Assembly (NCBI RefSeq): GCF_964340395.1
Contig: NC_135562.1
Location: 1,991,001-2,055,000, forward strand
Source of the DNA: Glandiceps talaboti
Lineage: Eukaryota; Hemichordata; Enteropneusta; Spengelidae
Direction: 5' to 3'
DNA: 64,000 nucleotides
The notes beneath the pieces were generated by a model that was given only the letters and a program-made list of their open reading frames with translations, searched no databases and was not told where the DNA came from. The translations under genes and the position numbers were made by a program. Of the stretch, positions 45,343 through 58,380 are shown piece by piece (the stretch's first letter is position 1; every line of letters begins with the position of its first letter).

Positions 45343-48300
45343 TGTTATATTTCATATTACTAAGCTGTACTAGCTTTATCAGGCTTTTATTATTTTATTA
45401 TTAATTTTTTCAATCTGACAACCAACAATATAATCACTTGATATTGTTAAAACACTAATAATTAGACATTGTACATATTACATATTTATTTTTGGTCGAT
45501 TGTATCGAGAGGTAGTACAGCAATGGGTAGAATTTGTGATTGCAGCGTGGGCAATGATTTTTGGATACGGACTCACAAATCAAGTCTATAGGATGTATTA
45601 CACCATATTGTGTGTACAGCTGCACAAATACATTCATAAATAGGTTATTCAATACTGTTTAGTGTTTATGATATGACAAGTAGGTCGTTATGCCTAACGA
45701 AAACTTTTCCAGAAAATGTTCCAGTTGCATCTATAGTATAGATATTTCCGCAAGAGATTAATACCATATGTATATACAAATGTATTGCTAAGCTTGCCAT
45801 AAAACACAGTCAGATTTATAGAGCCACTGGCTCTATTCGCAATCAATCTTATACAATCATATTTAGTCTAAAGATTTCTTTATGCACAGTTTTGGAAAAC
45901 TATCATTTATTACTAGGTACCTCAAATAGTTTGAAACAGTAAATAATGGGTTATTTCATATTCAGAATAAAAGATACCTTTTCACAATATTTGCAACATA
46001 CATAGTGTGCATTTGTATTATCTGACCCGTGGCGAATCACATCTTTTACAACAAAGTAAATATTTCTCTCTACATTCGTGAATTGATAAATGAAGCGAAA
46101 TTATCTTCCCTACCGTGCTTTTACAGAAATGTGTATGTCATAATTCGGTTTAGCAAACATATATTCCTTGAACCTTTAGAGTTCGTTACGGTCATGAGCC
46201 TTTAGAGAAATAACGAGCCTCGATAAGTCTTTACTAATGGTTATTTCTTCTTATTTATGATTTGAAGGTAGCACGCAATTGCCATGTTTTCATGCATCTA
46301 AACAGATTATTTTTTCCAGTGTAATATATGCTACATTCAAAGTACTCATATTATTGTACCTATATTAGTTTACTTTTATTACATTACCTCTGAAAACAGC
46401 TGAGTCAGACAAGTTATCCACAATTGCAGTCGTTATGAAAAGTCGATACTTTCTTCAGAGAGCAATGTATAGTACTTTCTAATTTTAGGTTTATATCTCC
46501 GCAAATGGGCAGGGGTACAGGCTAAAGTAGGTGCAAATATGAGTACTGTGCCCGTCCTAGATTTTTTAATTTTTTCATATTAGTGAACTTCGCAATCCAC
46601 GGACGAGATCTGCTGTAGTTTTACAAATCACTGTAATTCTCTTGCCATTGGAATCAAGGCAGACGTTGATCCAGCTTGCAAGGCCCTTTTAAGACGCTGT
46701 TCAAAAAGCGGAAAGAGAATCTCTTCAGACAAGTTTATTAAAAAACACTGGACATCAGTTCGCTAAAAGATATTGTGTGTGACAGACACGTACACACGTC
46801 GACTCGGCAAAATATTAGCAAGCGAGGATAGTATTCTTAAATATACTAAGCTTCACGGATATAGGCAAACAGAGGAAGTATTTTGTGAGACGTGCATCTG
46901 TTCAATATCAGACGAGTAGAGGATGCGTGTATGGATTTTGCATTTCTATTTATCATTTCCTAGAGTGGTACGAGGTTAAACGTACAATGTTTGGTAAAGA
47001 GATGAATGAAACAAACGACTGATCTTTCGTTTGTATGAACATAATGCTGTCGGGCATTTTGAGGATTTCGTTAAAAAGCCACGTCACCGCACCATTTTAC
47101 ATTTCCCCAAGGACGGGAAACAAAACACTTTTTCTATTGGCCCTTGGGTAAGTTTGTTACTTTACTTTCAATCTTATCTCAAGTACACCAGAGATGTTTC
47201 AAGAACCTCAAGCAGGAAAAGATGCATGCTGACATTTTCTTCATTTTAAGTGTATTAATACCGCAGGAGCTAATCAAAATAATTCAAGGGTTAAATGAAG
47301 ACCTAGACAGGCCACATATGTTATTTATAAGTAGTGAAATGGAGCCATTAGTCAACCATTTTGACATCTGTGAAAACAGAGCAATGTTACCTTTTTGTCA
47401 CGCTTCCAAGATATCTTTCTGTTATTTTTAGCTTTTAAGTGCTCATTTGATGACGCATATAACAAAGTTGTTGCCTTCATACATGACGTATAAGGAGTAA
47501 TTGGAAATATAATTATCCTAATGTACTTTTTACTCAAACATCCCTTACTTGCCTTGATATAGCCATGAGGAGTATTTCAGGGAACAAACTTAATTCTTCG
47601 ACTTATTGTCGCCCGATCTTCCGTCTCGGTCGCATATTCAAAATACAAATTGAATGAATATGTTGTCTATCACTGAAGTCTTTATCCTGTACCAATGAGT
47701 ACAACAAGCTGTGTACATACATCCTTAGGAACCAATGATGTAACATATGTGGTTTATATAAAGATGTCCTGATAGCCTCGAAAATATTAATTGAAATGGT
47801 ATCTTAGTAGCTTACAGCACTGCGTGATGAGAACCCCTAGTATGTATCCCTACTGAAAAGGTACAGAGAAGTTCATTTGGGTTGGAAATGAAACATGCTT
47901 TATCAGACAGTTTAATTAGACAGCATACATAGACACATATATATACGGTCTGAACCACGATGGCAAGATGTATATTTGAAATTTCATTACATGATCACTA
48001 GCATAAGTTAGCAGAATTCCACTTTGAGTTGCTTTGCACCCGTGTTGATCTTTTATCTTTTTCTTTTATCTTTTCAAATGTTCTATACTTTGCAGCTTCT
48101 TCTCTTTTCATGATGACACGCGTAATGTGTTAGTAATATTTAGAACACTATGAACTAGATGATGTTACAGGATGAGAGTCAGATATACAATTTTGCTTGT
48201 GTCAAATGTGTGTCTTGGTATGGACTGGACACGACTATAAGAAACTATCGAAGTCTTAAATGAAATTTTTAAATTGTTTATGTTTTCAACTCTTAAATCC

Positions 48301-48621
48301 TTTTAAAACGTTCTATTGAGTTTAAATACATATATTACGTAGAGATGTACTTCTTGCCTCAGGATGAAACAATGCTACTTATGATATTCGTGTGTGTTGA
48401 TTTGTGCATTGGAGGGGTCTTCTCTTGTAAAATAAATTGTGCCGCTCTACTTCAAGGGATATTCCTGTGTGCATAGTATACAGGAAATAATAATAAAAAT
48501 ATTAATAATATCTATATCTTTGAAAACTCCTTCCATGTAAAAAGACATCCCAAGTCGCTGTACACTACAATTATACAATATACGTATATGCTAAAAATCA
48601 AATTCTGAAAATACGAGTAGC
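45341..48621. other. AT-rich unique sequence, no feature seen
   Basis: Plus frames at 47031-47249 and 47144-47431 overlap in different phases, with a minus frame across their end. None resembles a known domain. Confidence 0.4.
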
Positions 48622-48880
48622 GCTGCTTTGCACAAATTGAACTTTTTAAAAAAAAAAAGATGAGCTTTGATGAGTTTCGATGAGTTTTCATACCCTGAAA
48701 TGAGCGGAAAGATTTGAAAGATAATGAGAAATACTTCATACCCTGTAATAGCACTGTTTTGCACAAACTGAACTTTCTAAAAATAAGATAAGCTTTGATG
48801 AGTTTTGATGAGTTTTCATACCCTGAAATAAGCGGAAAGATTTGAAAGATAATGAGAAATACTTCACACCATGAAATAAA
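48622..48880. repeat. 128-bp tandem duplication, two copies
   Basis: Units start near 48622 and 48750. Both carry TTTGCACAAA(T/C)TGAACTTT, a doubled GATGAGTTT motif, CATACCCTGAAAT and GGAAAGATTTGAAAGATAAT. They differ mainly in an A-run length and a few substitutions. Confidence 0.93.
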
Positions 48881-50850
48881 TCCTTCCCCTTTGTTAAGTT
48901 AATTGATCCAAATATGTCTTTCCTTGTATATTCTAATTTGCAATCACATGTTAAATAATAACCGAGTCTTCTTCTCAGATTTAATAATTTCTAGTACTCT
49001 GCAGAAAGCAGTTGTAATATAATACCCTGATCAAAAACCTTGCACAGGTTCTTGTGACAGTAGAATGTCGATTGTTCATAAGCCTCAAATAGTTATACTG
49101 GGATAATGATAATACTTTGTAGGAATATACTTTTTCTGATATTTTCTTAAAGAGGACAATCAAATACAGACTATCTTATCTTCAAGGTTTTTCGGACACA
49201 CTGTCTCCTTTTATATTGTCTGCCCCTTTAAATCATAAGACTATGAGCAGAAACTCTGAACTTTTAATGAAACTAAACGAGAAATCTAGTTTATCTCATT
49301 CGTTAGGTACGATTCTAGGATTAACACGTATGTGAATAATTTGTTACTAGGCAACCTATCAAATTAGCCAATAGTGTCACACCAGTTATGAAAATCAATA
49401 CTCAGACTCCGTTAGTGGAAATGACTGATTTGGGTTGATTGAAGAGGAAAAGAAACTTGCACAGTTGATAGCAATTATTACAGGGGTGGGAGGTGGAGTG
49501 GGGGATCGTTATAAGCAGTACCAATGTACTCACGTGTATGAAGAGATTATGCGTGCGCACGCGCTTCTAACTGTAGTAAGATGTGACAAATTAAATGCTG
49601 ATGTTGACTTTGAGTGTAATATAGTATTTGCCGTAAATCTACAAATTTGAGTACTACTTTGGTCGTTATCTAGTCTTTCAATAAGCAAAAGTTCTGCAGC
49701 TGCTTCTTAATCCGTTTTCCTTATATTGAATGTTATTTGACAGTGTTCCCCACTTCATGAAATATGTATGAAGGCAGAGAAAGCCGTAAAAGTAAGAAAC
49801 ACATTTTCCCCTGAGTACGTTGATAATGTCCTCGAAATGACGTTGGTATGTACGTGAACTACCGGACTCAATCACAAAATAGCAGTTTATCTACGTCAAT
49901 AAACAACTCATTTCGACCTCGTCAAAGTAAGCACTGGTTTCATTTGGAACAATCCAAATATTGATGGGAGATTATGTTCCTAAGTAAATCCTCGATAGAT
50001 TTATGTTTTGATTTGTAATAATGTATACGTTCGTACATGTGTTTTGCGTTAAGTAATACATTTCAGAATCGTCTACATTCGATTAAAGTTAAGAAAGATA
50101 TCATCACTGAATGTATTCCAAGCATCCATGGTTTTATAATCTAAGGTGACATTACACAGTTTCTAACCGAGTATCTTGTAAGCATACATTCTCAGTTGAA
50201 TATAAATAGCAAGAATAAGACCTCTGCCCAAGAACACTACGTCCTTATCCTTGAACTGTTTATATGATAATGTTATATGCAGTGATATATGGAAGGTTCA
50301 ATAATTTCGATAACAAATGCTTTAACAATAAGCTTAAAGGAATTAGGATTTCCACTAATTACCAGTTTACACAACACTACTTTAAATCTCAACCCAACCC
50401 AAACGATAATATAATTGCATTTCGTTTGCTATACAGATTCAAGGTAATGTGTTTGCTTTAATGAAATGTCAGCAATTACCCGATACACTTATTAGTTGCC
50501 AGCGGCTTTTAAAAGGCTTATTACATTTTCTAATTCAGTTCTACTATATTCGTACATTTATCACTGGTCTAGATTGTTGAGGCCTCATACTGAGCAATAT
50601 TTGTTGTTGCTGATTTTTGACAACATATTTTACGTGATGAGTATATCACATATATCACAACCATGTAATGACTAGGCAGATAATGATCCCATATATACAG
50701 ATAATGATCCCAAGAATACGTTTGATTTATTAACGCTTTGGTCTTCTTAGTATCCAACAGTATCATGATGAAGTGTACTCAATGTATTCAAATGAAAATT
50801 AATCTGTGTTGATAAACCATATTATACCCTGCACGGGCCATTTAGAACAT
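48881..50850. other. AT-rich unique sequence with one NRF1-like CpG motif
   Basis: GCGTGCGCACGCGC at 49551-49564 stands out in otherwise CpG-poor DNA. CAGATAATGATCCC occurs twice near 50677 and 50698. Short frames are unrecognised. Confidence 0.45.
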
Positions 50851-51167
50851 AACATACGAATTATGTACTCCAGTCATTCTACGTCACGACAACACGAGTC
50901 TATGTCACGACAATGCGTGTTTACGTCACTGGTTCTGCTGTGTTCGAAATATGAGTCAAAACGTTCAAAACTGCCATTACTTTCCCATATTTTTCTTTGA
51001 TATTACTGGCGCTGGTAAAATATGTTATTCTCCAATATTTTTCTTCATTCAGCCGGAAAATACTAAGAGTTGTCTCTACTCGTCTAGCGACTCATAGTGA
51101 CTAAGGTCCCTGGTGAATCGTATTTTCCTTGGCTGAACGAAGACAAATATTTGGGAATAACATCTAA
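50851..51167. mobile_element. foldback-hairpin MITE-like element, copy B
   Basis: Collinear with copy A (11604-11921). It shows three ~21-bp units (TCTACGTCACGACAACACG, CTATGTCACGACAATGCG, TTACGTCACTGGTTCTG), TGTTCGAAATATGAGTCAAA, then the inverted-repeat part at 51021-51163. TTCTTCATTCAGCCGGAAAA pairs with TTTTCCTTGGCTGAACGAA. The centre of the hairpin differs from A while the arms are kept. Both copies end in GGGAATAACATCTAA. Confidence 0.85.
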
Positions 51168-54100
51168 CTATCGGATTAAACTTTTCGTCTAAACCCAAAC
51201 TTGAGCACAAACCAATTACAAGCTCCAGTATATCAGAAGTCTGTCAGCATATTCACATTAGATCATCACGACATTTTGTTGACCTGTAAAAAGGATAAAT
51301 CCATGATTTTGAATCCAGGCACTTTGATATATGGTGAAGGATTACGTTTACATACGGGCATTCAAACCATTATTGAACGGAGGCAGAGATCAAAACAAAC
51401 TTCCAGGCACATATGACCCCACAGTAGGCTCATGATCCGTATTGCCATGTGTTCTGAATAGTGGGCCAGTCTGCTGACAAATTTCAGGTAACAAATTCAA
51501 ATTTGCATTTGGATCAGTGTAGCTATATGTCCAAGTGATCACTGTAACTATATGTCCAAGTGATATGAACAGTCATCAGAAAATTGAACATGTGGATATA
51601 TTCATTAATATTTGATTTATATACATTTCATAATCTCCAGTTGTACTGGATGTTGTAATGTAGATCATTGTGGCCTGGCTTAGCATATTAAGAGTTTTCC
51701 TTTTAGTCGTGAACTTCCATTTGATGCATAACTCTCCAGTGTTAATATCCCACCCCAACCTGCATGTAGGGAAACCTGAAAGTCCCAATACAGTTGTAAA
51801 GATTGTAGGATATTTGTATCATTTAAGAAATGTATATTAACTTCATTGAACTTCAAATGTACCTATTTCATCTCTACGATTGTTATCGGTTTAAATAAAG
51901 GCATAGAATCTAGAGCTGATATGTTCACACTGTGCTGCTGTATTTATGTATACTATTAACAAAATTCTATAATTTCATGTAGCTCCTCATCAGGAATATC
52001 CACCAAATATTTTCGATATTAGAATAGCATTAGATATCACTGGTGAACATGTTGTTGTGTGTGTCTTTTTGGTATGAATCACCTTGTGTGGCTCATTGAC
52101 CAAAAGCAAAGACTAAGTATTAAGAACCCCCCCCCCCATAAAATATAAAAAATATGTATATACTTACCACATTTCCTTCTAAAGTTAAACATGTCATTAC
52201 TATCATAAGGTATAAGGTTTACAGGAATATGACTTTGGAATAAAGTTTGCTTGACATATTTTAATACACCTTCATTTGACCAAGAATGTCAGTTTGATTT
52301 TCCAAACAACCCAAACAATGATTATCTGTACAGGATCACCTTACTCCTATTTCTACGTATAGGGATGACCCCATTTATCTCTGAACAACGCTTACAGTTT
52401 GAAGTCCAAACTTAATGGTTCCCGCAGGATGATGTTGTGCTTAGTTCGAATCCTGTACAATTATTGGATAGTTTATGTCATTTGTGTTAACCAGTCGATG
52501 AGTCTGAGCACGCAATACAAAATAATTTAAAGTAAATTGATTAACACAGATTCAGATTCAAGAGGGAATATTTAATGTGTTTTGATTTTCTTTTAAGCAA
52601 TTAAACTATTCCTTTGTGTTTTTCCGTCTTCATCTGTTATCTTTGAACTCTGCGAGAGGACATTAAACTACCAGAGTTATCGAAATAAGCTTACGTCATC
52701 CGTTACCATCTATGGTGACTTAATGCTATTTTATGGCTGAGTATGTAGGTGTGAAGACGAAACCCTCAGTCCTAACCCTGCTGTTACCTAATTGTGAAGA
52801 ATAGTAGTATCATCTGTAGGGGAATCTAAGTGTACAAATTTCGTATAGCGATTGTACTCATTTTTACTAGTAACAGACGTGATAACAGTGTAGTCACTGC
52901 ATTCCTCAAAAATCGCATACACAAGATTATGTCCTCTGTGAATTATACTGAATTAATATTTCCCCTTATGGCCATAAAGAAAATTGTTGAAAATGTTCCT
53001 TCCGAACCTTTCATATTCGCATCTAATGGAAATGTAGTTTTGATCATATTAAAAGTAGAAACGCCAAGAGGTGAATATAGCGCATATACAAACTTTAATA
53101 ACGCAAATTTTCATGTTCGACATTCTTGGTGAATCCCAAAAGGTTCTCATATCTATAACACACTTCCGTGCTTGTGGTTCGATAAAGGACAGCTACATAT
53201 AAAGCACCAATCATTCAAAACCATAAAACTATAGAATGGGATCTACATTTGGCAGTACCTGTATCCAAATAACCTTTGACCCTTATCTAATTTCTCATTT
53301 TCATAAATTGGACTTGTAATATTTTGATTGCTTTAAAATGTCATGATCATTAAAGCCGGTTAATTATATAATTGAAAGAAATTCTAATACCTTCTCAATT
53401 GAATTTCCAAATATAATTTGGATTAATGTTATTTTATTAAGCAAATTTGAAAATTAGGATATTATGATGAAGTAATTAGTTTGTGATTAAGTACTGCCTA
53501 TTCTATTTAGTAGCTTACAGTTTGAACACTATGGGGTTTCCATTTTAAAGCTTACGGATGCGTCGAATCCAGTTTTATTGGGAAAACATAAATAACACTG
53601 TCCAGAATTCCATAATTATAATAGTGTGTAATTAATATGTTCAATGCACTGAAATTAGGGTAGACTTAGTTATTTACCCGATTAATCCCGTTTTCGTTTG
53701 TCTAATTCCACCTGCTTGGTTTGCTCGAAAAAACCACATTATTGAAACTTTAATTTGATCGGTTGTATTGGAGACAAGACAATTTTGAATTAAATATCTA
53801 GGTATAATTGAAGACATTTGCTTTTACAGGTTATTGGCAGCTTTCGGTTGCTCTTGAGGTAACCTCAGGATTTAATCACGCAAGATTCACGAGCAACTAG
53901 AGGACTCGTTCAATTTTCATCTTAATTAAGCCAGCATACTACAGACTTAACATATGAAGGCCATAACATATGTAGCAACCAGTATCAATTTCAAAAGAAT
54001 AAACTTGAGGGAGAGGGAAAAGTAAATGTCGTGCAAAATAAAACTTTTTTTGATAGAAAATGTCGTCCGTCATAGACTTAAGCTATACGATATATTGAAC

Positions 54101-55820
54101 CATTACGATATATATTTGATAAAATCACATTCCAACAATTTAAAGTGCCATTTACTCCCATTGACTGTCACTTCATTTTCGACTACTCGCCTCGATAGTT
54201 GTAATTGAATACATTCATATTGTCAAGTTCAATTTATGTCAAATGTGTGAGTCTTGCATAATATCTGATTTATACCCCTTCATTAAAGCAATCGCTTTCT
54301 CTTTAAATTTCATATCTGTGTATGGAGATTGACGTCTATCACTTAGCTAGGAGTTGATTGTATTTATATATCAATTGTTAATTTATGGTTGCCTTGCTGT
54401 ACCACCTGAGCGAAGGGAAGATGAGGCTAGTTCAATGACTTGAATGTTGATCTTATACTTTCAACTACTGAATCACGTATGAAGCTGTTTTCAGAGATTG
54501 TAACTTTAAAAGGGATTACATTCAATAAAGGTGTCGTAATATAGCCCACCATTACGATCATGTATTTTAAAAGAAAGTGATGACACTTAAAGAAACTGCA
54601 TCAAAAGAATGTGTTACTTGAGCTTGACAGACTAGGAAGTAAACAATCTTGATTGCCACTTGGGTTGACAGTTTTATATCATTCTGCAATTTTTTACAAG
54701 AATACAGAGGGTTCACTGAATGATCCTAAACATTGAACGAATTCTGTTTGGTACTCGAGTTGGGGACGATTAAAAGTAAACTCTAAGCTTAATATAGTTA
54801 TACACGTGACATGTCTATCTTTTATACACAGACAGTTATTAGAAAGATATCTGCAATCTACTTTTAATGGCATTTAAGTCTGCAGAAATTTACTACCCTA
54901 AGATTGCACTTGTGCTACTAATGCTTGTAAGATTAGATTCTTGCAAATAACGTGTCAGCTTTATGGCTAAATCTAAATACCTCATGCAGTTTTCTCCTTC
55001 TAGTGACAAAATATATCACATGGTTTTACATATCGTGATGCCTTTTATGGTTTAATGAATTGGGTATTTGGAGCACTGCGACAATTAGGAATGACATCCC
55101 AAAAAAGTATACTTGGAATTTTTTTATTTTATCTATTAGTATTTGATGACAATCCGGAAATGTTGTCATAATCTGGTATTGTTGAGAGAGACTTTTCCAG
55201 TTATGCCTATAATCCCTAGTACTCTTTTTTTCCTGACGAAATGACAAGCTAAGATAGTCAGGATTTACTCACGATGCACACCATGAGGATTTTACCTATA
55301 CGCTATGATTGCAAACACTGACATTTGGACGACCAGATCATGCCTCCTAGCAACGAAGCTTTCATGCTTAAGCCTTTAGAAAAAAGCAAATTAAAGAAAC
55401 ATCAACGTCAATCATAATTGTATCATTTTCTTTCACATTTCACTAACGTTTAGTAGTACAAAATACGAAAACAATAACAATTTTTGATATAAGTGTAAGC
55501 ACTTTTCTCATGATGGTTTTCTCAATTAAGTATGATCGTTGATCCGTAATATATACAAGATATGGCCATTATGATACCAAACTATTTTCGCAAATTGTAA
55601 AAGCAACGGACATCTCTCATTTCAGGGTTGGTTAACATTTACGAAAATTGTAATGTCTTGCAGTAATGCTTTGTGGGCGTTGTCCTAAAATCATTATGCT
55701 AGAAACGAAATTTTCAAACAAATAACCAAAAACAAGATAATTTCTGAGAGTGTTTTTTTACATGCTTAAGGTTACATTTTCTTGATATGTGTTTGGCATC
55801 TTGCTATTTGAATAACAATC
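51168..55820. other. AT-rich unique sequence, no supported gene
   Basis: Contains C11 at 52127-52137 and a doubled CTATATGTCCAAGTGAT near 51530 and 51552. A 70-codon minus frame lies at 51576-51788. A 100-codon plus frame (52830-53132) opens at GTG, not ATG. Neither ORF is recognised. Confidence 0.4.
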
Positions 55821-56237
55821 CTATCCAACGAACCGTACAGCATTACAAAAAGTAATAAAGATCCAATCACTAACATTCTTTGCTAGATATCTGTCGAGCG
55901 AAATTACATTTTTGACATATTTTCTCTTTTCAATACAGAATGTCCAATTTATTTCAACAGACGTGCGGATCAGAATGTTTTTGATTGGATCCCTTGTTGT
56001 TGTACTATAAAGGCAGTGTAATCTCCTTTTCAATGTAGATTCTAATCCCAAATCTTCACAATTAAAGAGCTTTTTGTTCACGCTTTCCTTGACGATCGAA
56101 ATGTCTAATATTGGGTGAATTATTTTGTGATGGATTTTTTTTAGGCTATTATGACTGTAAATTTTTATCTCGAAGAATTGAACGGAAACGTCTCGTCTAT
56201 TTCCGATTGCGAAATAACTTCCCTCGAAATCCTTCAT
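55821..56237 (-). CDS. unrecognised ORF of 138 codons, possible exon
   Basis: The frame is open from 56297 (just after a TGA) to a TAG at 55821. The first ATG is at 56237-56235 (context ACAATGA, A at -3), giving 138 codons beginning MKDFEGSYFAIGNRRDVSVQ. It is the longest non-repetitive frame in the window and uses a spread of codons rather than AT-only ones. I see no signal peptide, membrane span or known motif; the product would be basic and soluble-looking. It could be a single-exon gene, an internal exon (a weak acceptor TTGCCAG ends at about 56291), a decayed mobile-element ORF, or chance. Confidence 0.25.
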   Translation of the reverse strand: MKDFEGSYFAIGNRRDVSVQFFEIKIYSHNSLKKIHHKIIHPILDISIVKESVNKKLFNCEDLGLESTLKRRLHCLYSTTTRDPIKNILIRTSVEINWTFCIEKRKYVKNVISLDRYLAKNVSDWIFITFCNAVRFVG

Positions 56238-56297
56238 TGTCACAATGAGTTCTGAACGAGGAGGAAGAAGAACAGAAAGAGTGGAAGGATCTGGCAA

Positions 56298-57166
56298 TCA
56301 TACATTGTACATATCATTATTAGAACAATGGGATATTATAACAAACGTGGTTTCAGAATCGGCATTTCATTAAAATCTAGCTTTCCAAACCTTTCCGATT
56401 TATGTTATGATCTTCGAAATTCATTTTTAGAAACTTGCATAATACTTTTTTTTCTTTGTGTGTCTGTAAAGCAATACAACTAACAAACTATTGATACCAA
56501 ACAGGTAGTTATAGCACAAGAACATCATTTGCGGAGCACTGTTAATTCTAACGATAAATTGTGTTTTTATACCATAATCTTTCCTTTCTACATGACTAGC
56601 TATCTTTAAAGTGCCGCTGTTATCCTTGGTTTGGCTGAATAAGACGCTAAACACGTCATTTCCGTCATTTTAAAGGACTCGTACTGATTTCATACCTGTT
56701 ATTGATGGGGATTATTCTATTTATTGAAGGGTACTTCTTCATTACTTGCAATATCATAACTCATACCTAGCATTTTGGCATAATGCATGACAGATTAGAT
56801 GACACGTGAAATATATAAAAATTGATAATAAATGTCTAGGAACCCCTTTTCTCACCTCGATTATGTCATCATCTATGCAAGAAACACCAGCGAATAATTA
56901 TTATGTATTAAAGATTTTGACCAAAGTAAAAAGACAGCTACAACTGAGCTTGTACCACTTTCATTATTTATACATGTACGTCATCAATCACTATGGTAAT
57001 CAGATTTGCATATCATAATTTAATAGTATGACAATACAAAATACAGATCTTGCAAGTGATTCAAATATTTGATATTCCATATCCAATACTTCAGTGTTTA
57101 TGTTGATTTGGGCATACACATAATAATGTCAATTTATTTTTTAACCTTTACTCTTTACCTACTGTT
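56298..57166. other. AT-rich unique sequence, no feature seen
   Basis: Short frames at 56427-56654 and 56806-57018 are unrecognised. Confidence 0.4.
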
Positions 57167-57494
57167 GGTTAACATTGTATTCACAAGATAAAACCTTCCA
57201 TACCTAGGTTAACATTGTATTTCACAAGATGTAACCTTCCATACCTAGGTTAACATTGTATTCCACAAGATGTAACCTTCCACACCTAGGTTAACATTGT
57301 ATTTCACAAGATGTAACCTTCCATACCTAGGTTAACATTGTATTTCACAAGATGTAACCTTCCATACCTAGTTTAACATTGTATTCCACAAGATGTAACC
57401 TTCCATACCTAGGTTAGCATTGTATTTCACAAGATGTAACCTTCCATACCTAGGTTAACATTGTATTTCATAAGATGTAACCTTCCATACCTAG
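57167..57494. repeat. 41-bp minisatellite, eight copies
   Basis: The unit starts GGTTAACATTGTATTTCACA and continues AGATGTAACCTTCCATACCTA. Units begin at 57167, 57207, 57248 and onward every 41 bp. Variation is limited to a few sites (TTCC/TTTC, CATA/CACA, AACA/AGCA). The junction CCTAGGTTAACC-like sequence carries AvrII- and HpaI-like palindromes in every unit. Confidence 0.97.
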
Positions 57495-57773
57495 GATAAC
57501 AAGTTAACCCAGTTCGGAACATTACAGTACATCGTTGACGCTTGTCTAAAAACGATACAGCTCGTGCTGGATACAATGTTCTTGTGGTTACATGAACTTG
57601 ACATGACAAGGGTTTGAAAGGTTCGGTCAGCACAAACAATATTTTGTCTTATAATAATGTTAATTAAGGTAATGTATAGTTACACTATATTAATTTAATA
57701 ATACCACTTAGTGAAATTACAGTATATACAGACAAGTAATAACTTTGAGGGAAAACTTACTACTTAAAATTAT

Positions 57774-57789
57774 GGTTGCCATGGTAACC
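57774..57789. promoter_or_regulatory. RFX X-box-like palindrome
   Basis: GGTTGCCATGGTAACC fits the known RFX consensus GTYRCC-N2-RGNAAC. It is a near-perfect inverted repeat. RFX factors drive ciliary genes in animals. No target gene is visible, and binding is inference. Confidence 0.35.
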
Positions 57790-57852
57790 AATCCCACGCT
57801 GACCATTAAATGAAGTCATATTTAGCTAGAATACATTGTATTGGCTCAATAA

Positions 57853-57903
57853 TTGTATGTATGTATGTATGTATGTATGTATGTATGTATGTATGTATGT
57901 ATA
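57853..57903. repeat. (GTAT)n microsatellite
   Basis: About 12 units; the Met-Tyr-Val-Cys frame here is repeat-derived. Confidence 0.96.
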
Positions 57904-58364
57904 CATAGGTTATGCAAAGTGGCAAACTAAAATGCATCATTTTATAGCTGCTATGGTAACGGGAAGTAAAATCTCCTTTTTGTCCTCACTGTATCATTAT
58001 AGTTATATAAAAGGTCTATTTATTCCAAAGCTTCTGAGAGTTCCTGAAAAATCGTAGCATGATCAAAACTTAGTGGGATCTGATATTAGTCAATATTTTC
58101 TGTAAACAGTGTCAAGATGTTAATTCCCATATATCCTCAGGGTTTCTCTGAGGGAAGCATAATAATGTGATGGGTTAAAATGTATCACAAGAAACAAACA
58201 TGAATCATCAGAAACAAATGTTGTTGAGCCATGATAACGCATATTTGACAACGTATGAAAAAAGTATATTGGGCCTAGCTGAAGGATAGTTACGAAAACA
58301 TTCCCTGTATTCCTAGGTTTCTGAAAGTGCCTGCGTCAATGGCACTATCAACAGTGAACTACAT

Positions 58365-58380
58365 GGTTACCATGGTAACC
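58365..58380. promoter_or_regulatory. RFX X-box-like perfect palindrome
   Basis: GGTTACCATGGTAACC is a perfect 16-bp palindrome matching the X-box consensus, about 590 bp from the similar site at 57774. The surroundings share CTG(A/G)(A/G)AGT(T/G)CCTG-like strings at about 58034 and 58321, so both sites may belong to one diverged repeat. Confidence 0.35.

Noticed and set aside
52441-52460. AGTTCGAATCCTG as a tRNA B-box
   Set aside because: No A-box at the right spacing and no cloverleaf can be drawn.
52830-53132. 100-codon plus frame
   Set aside because: It opens at GTG without an ATG near the 5' end, has no acceptor-like polypyrimidine-AG immediately upstream, and has no recognised domain.
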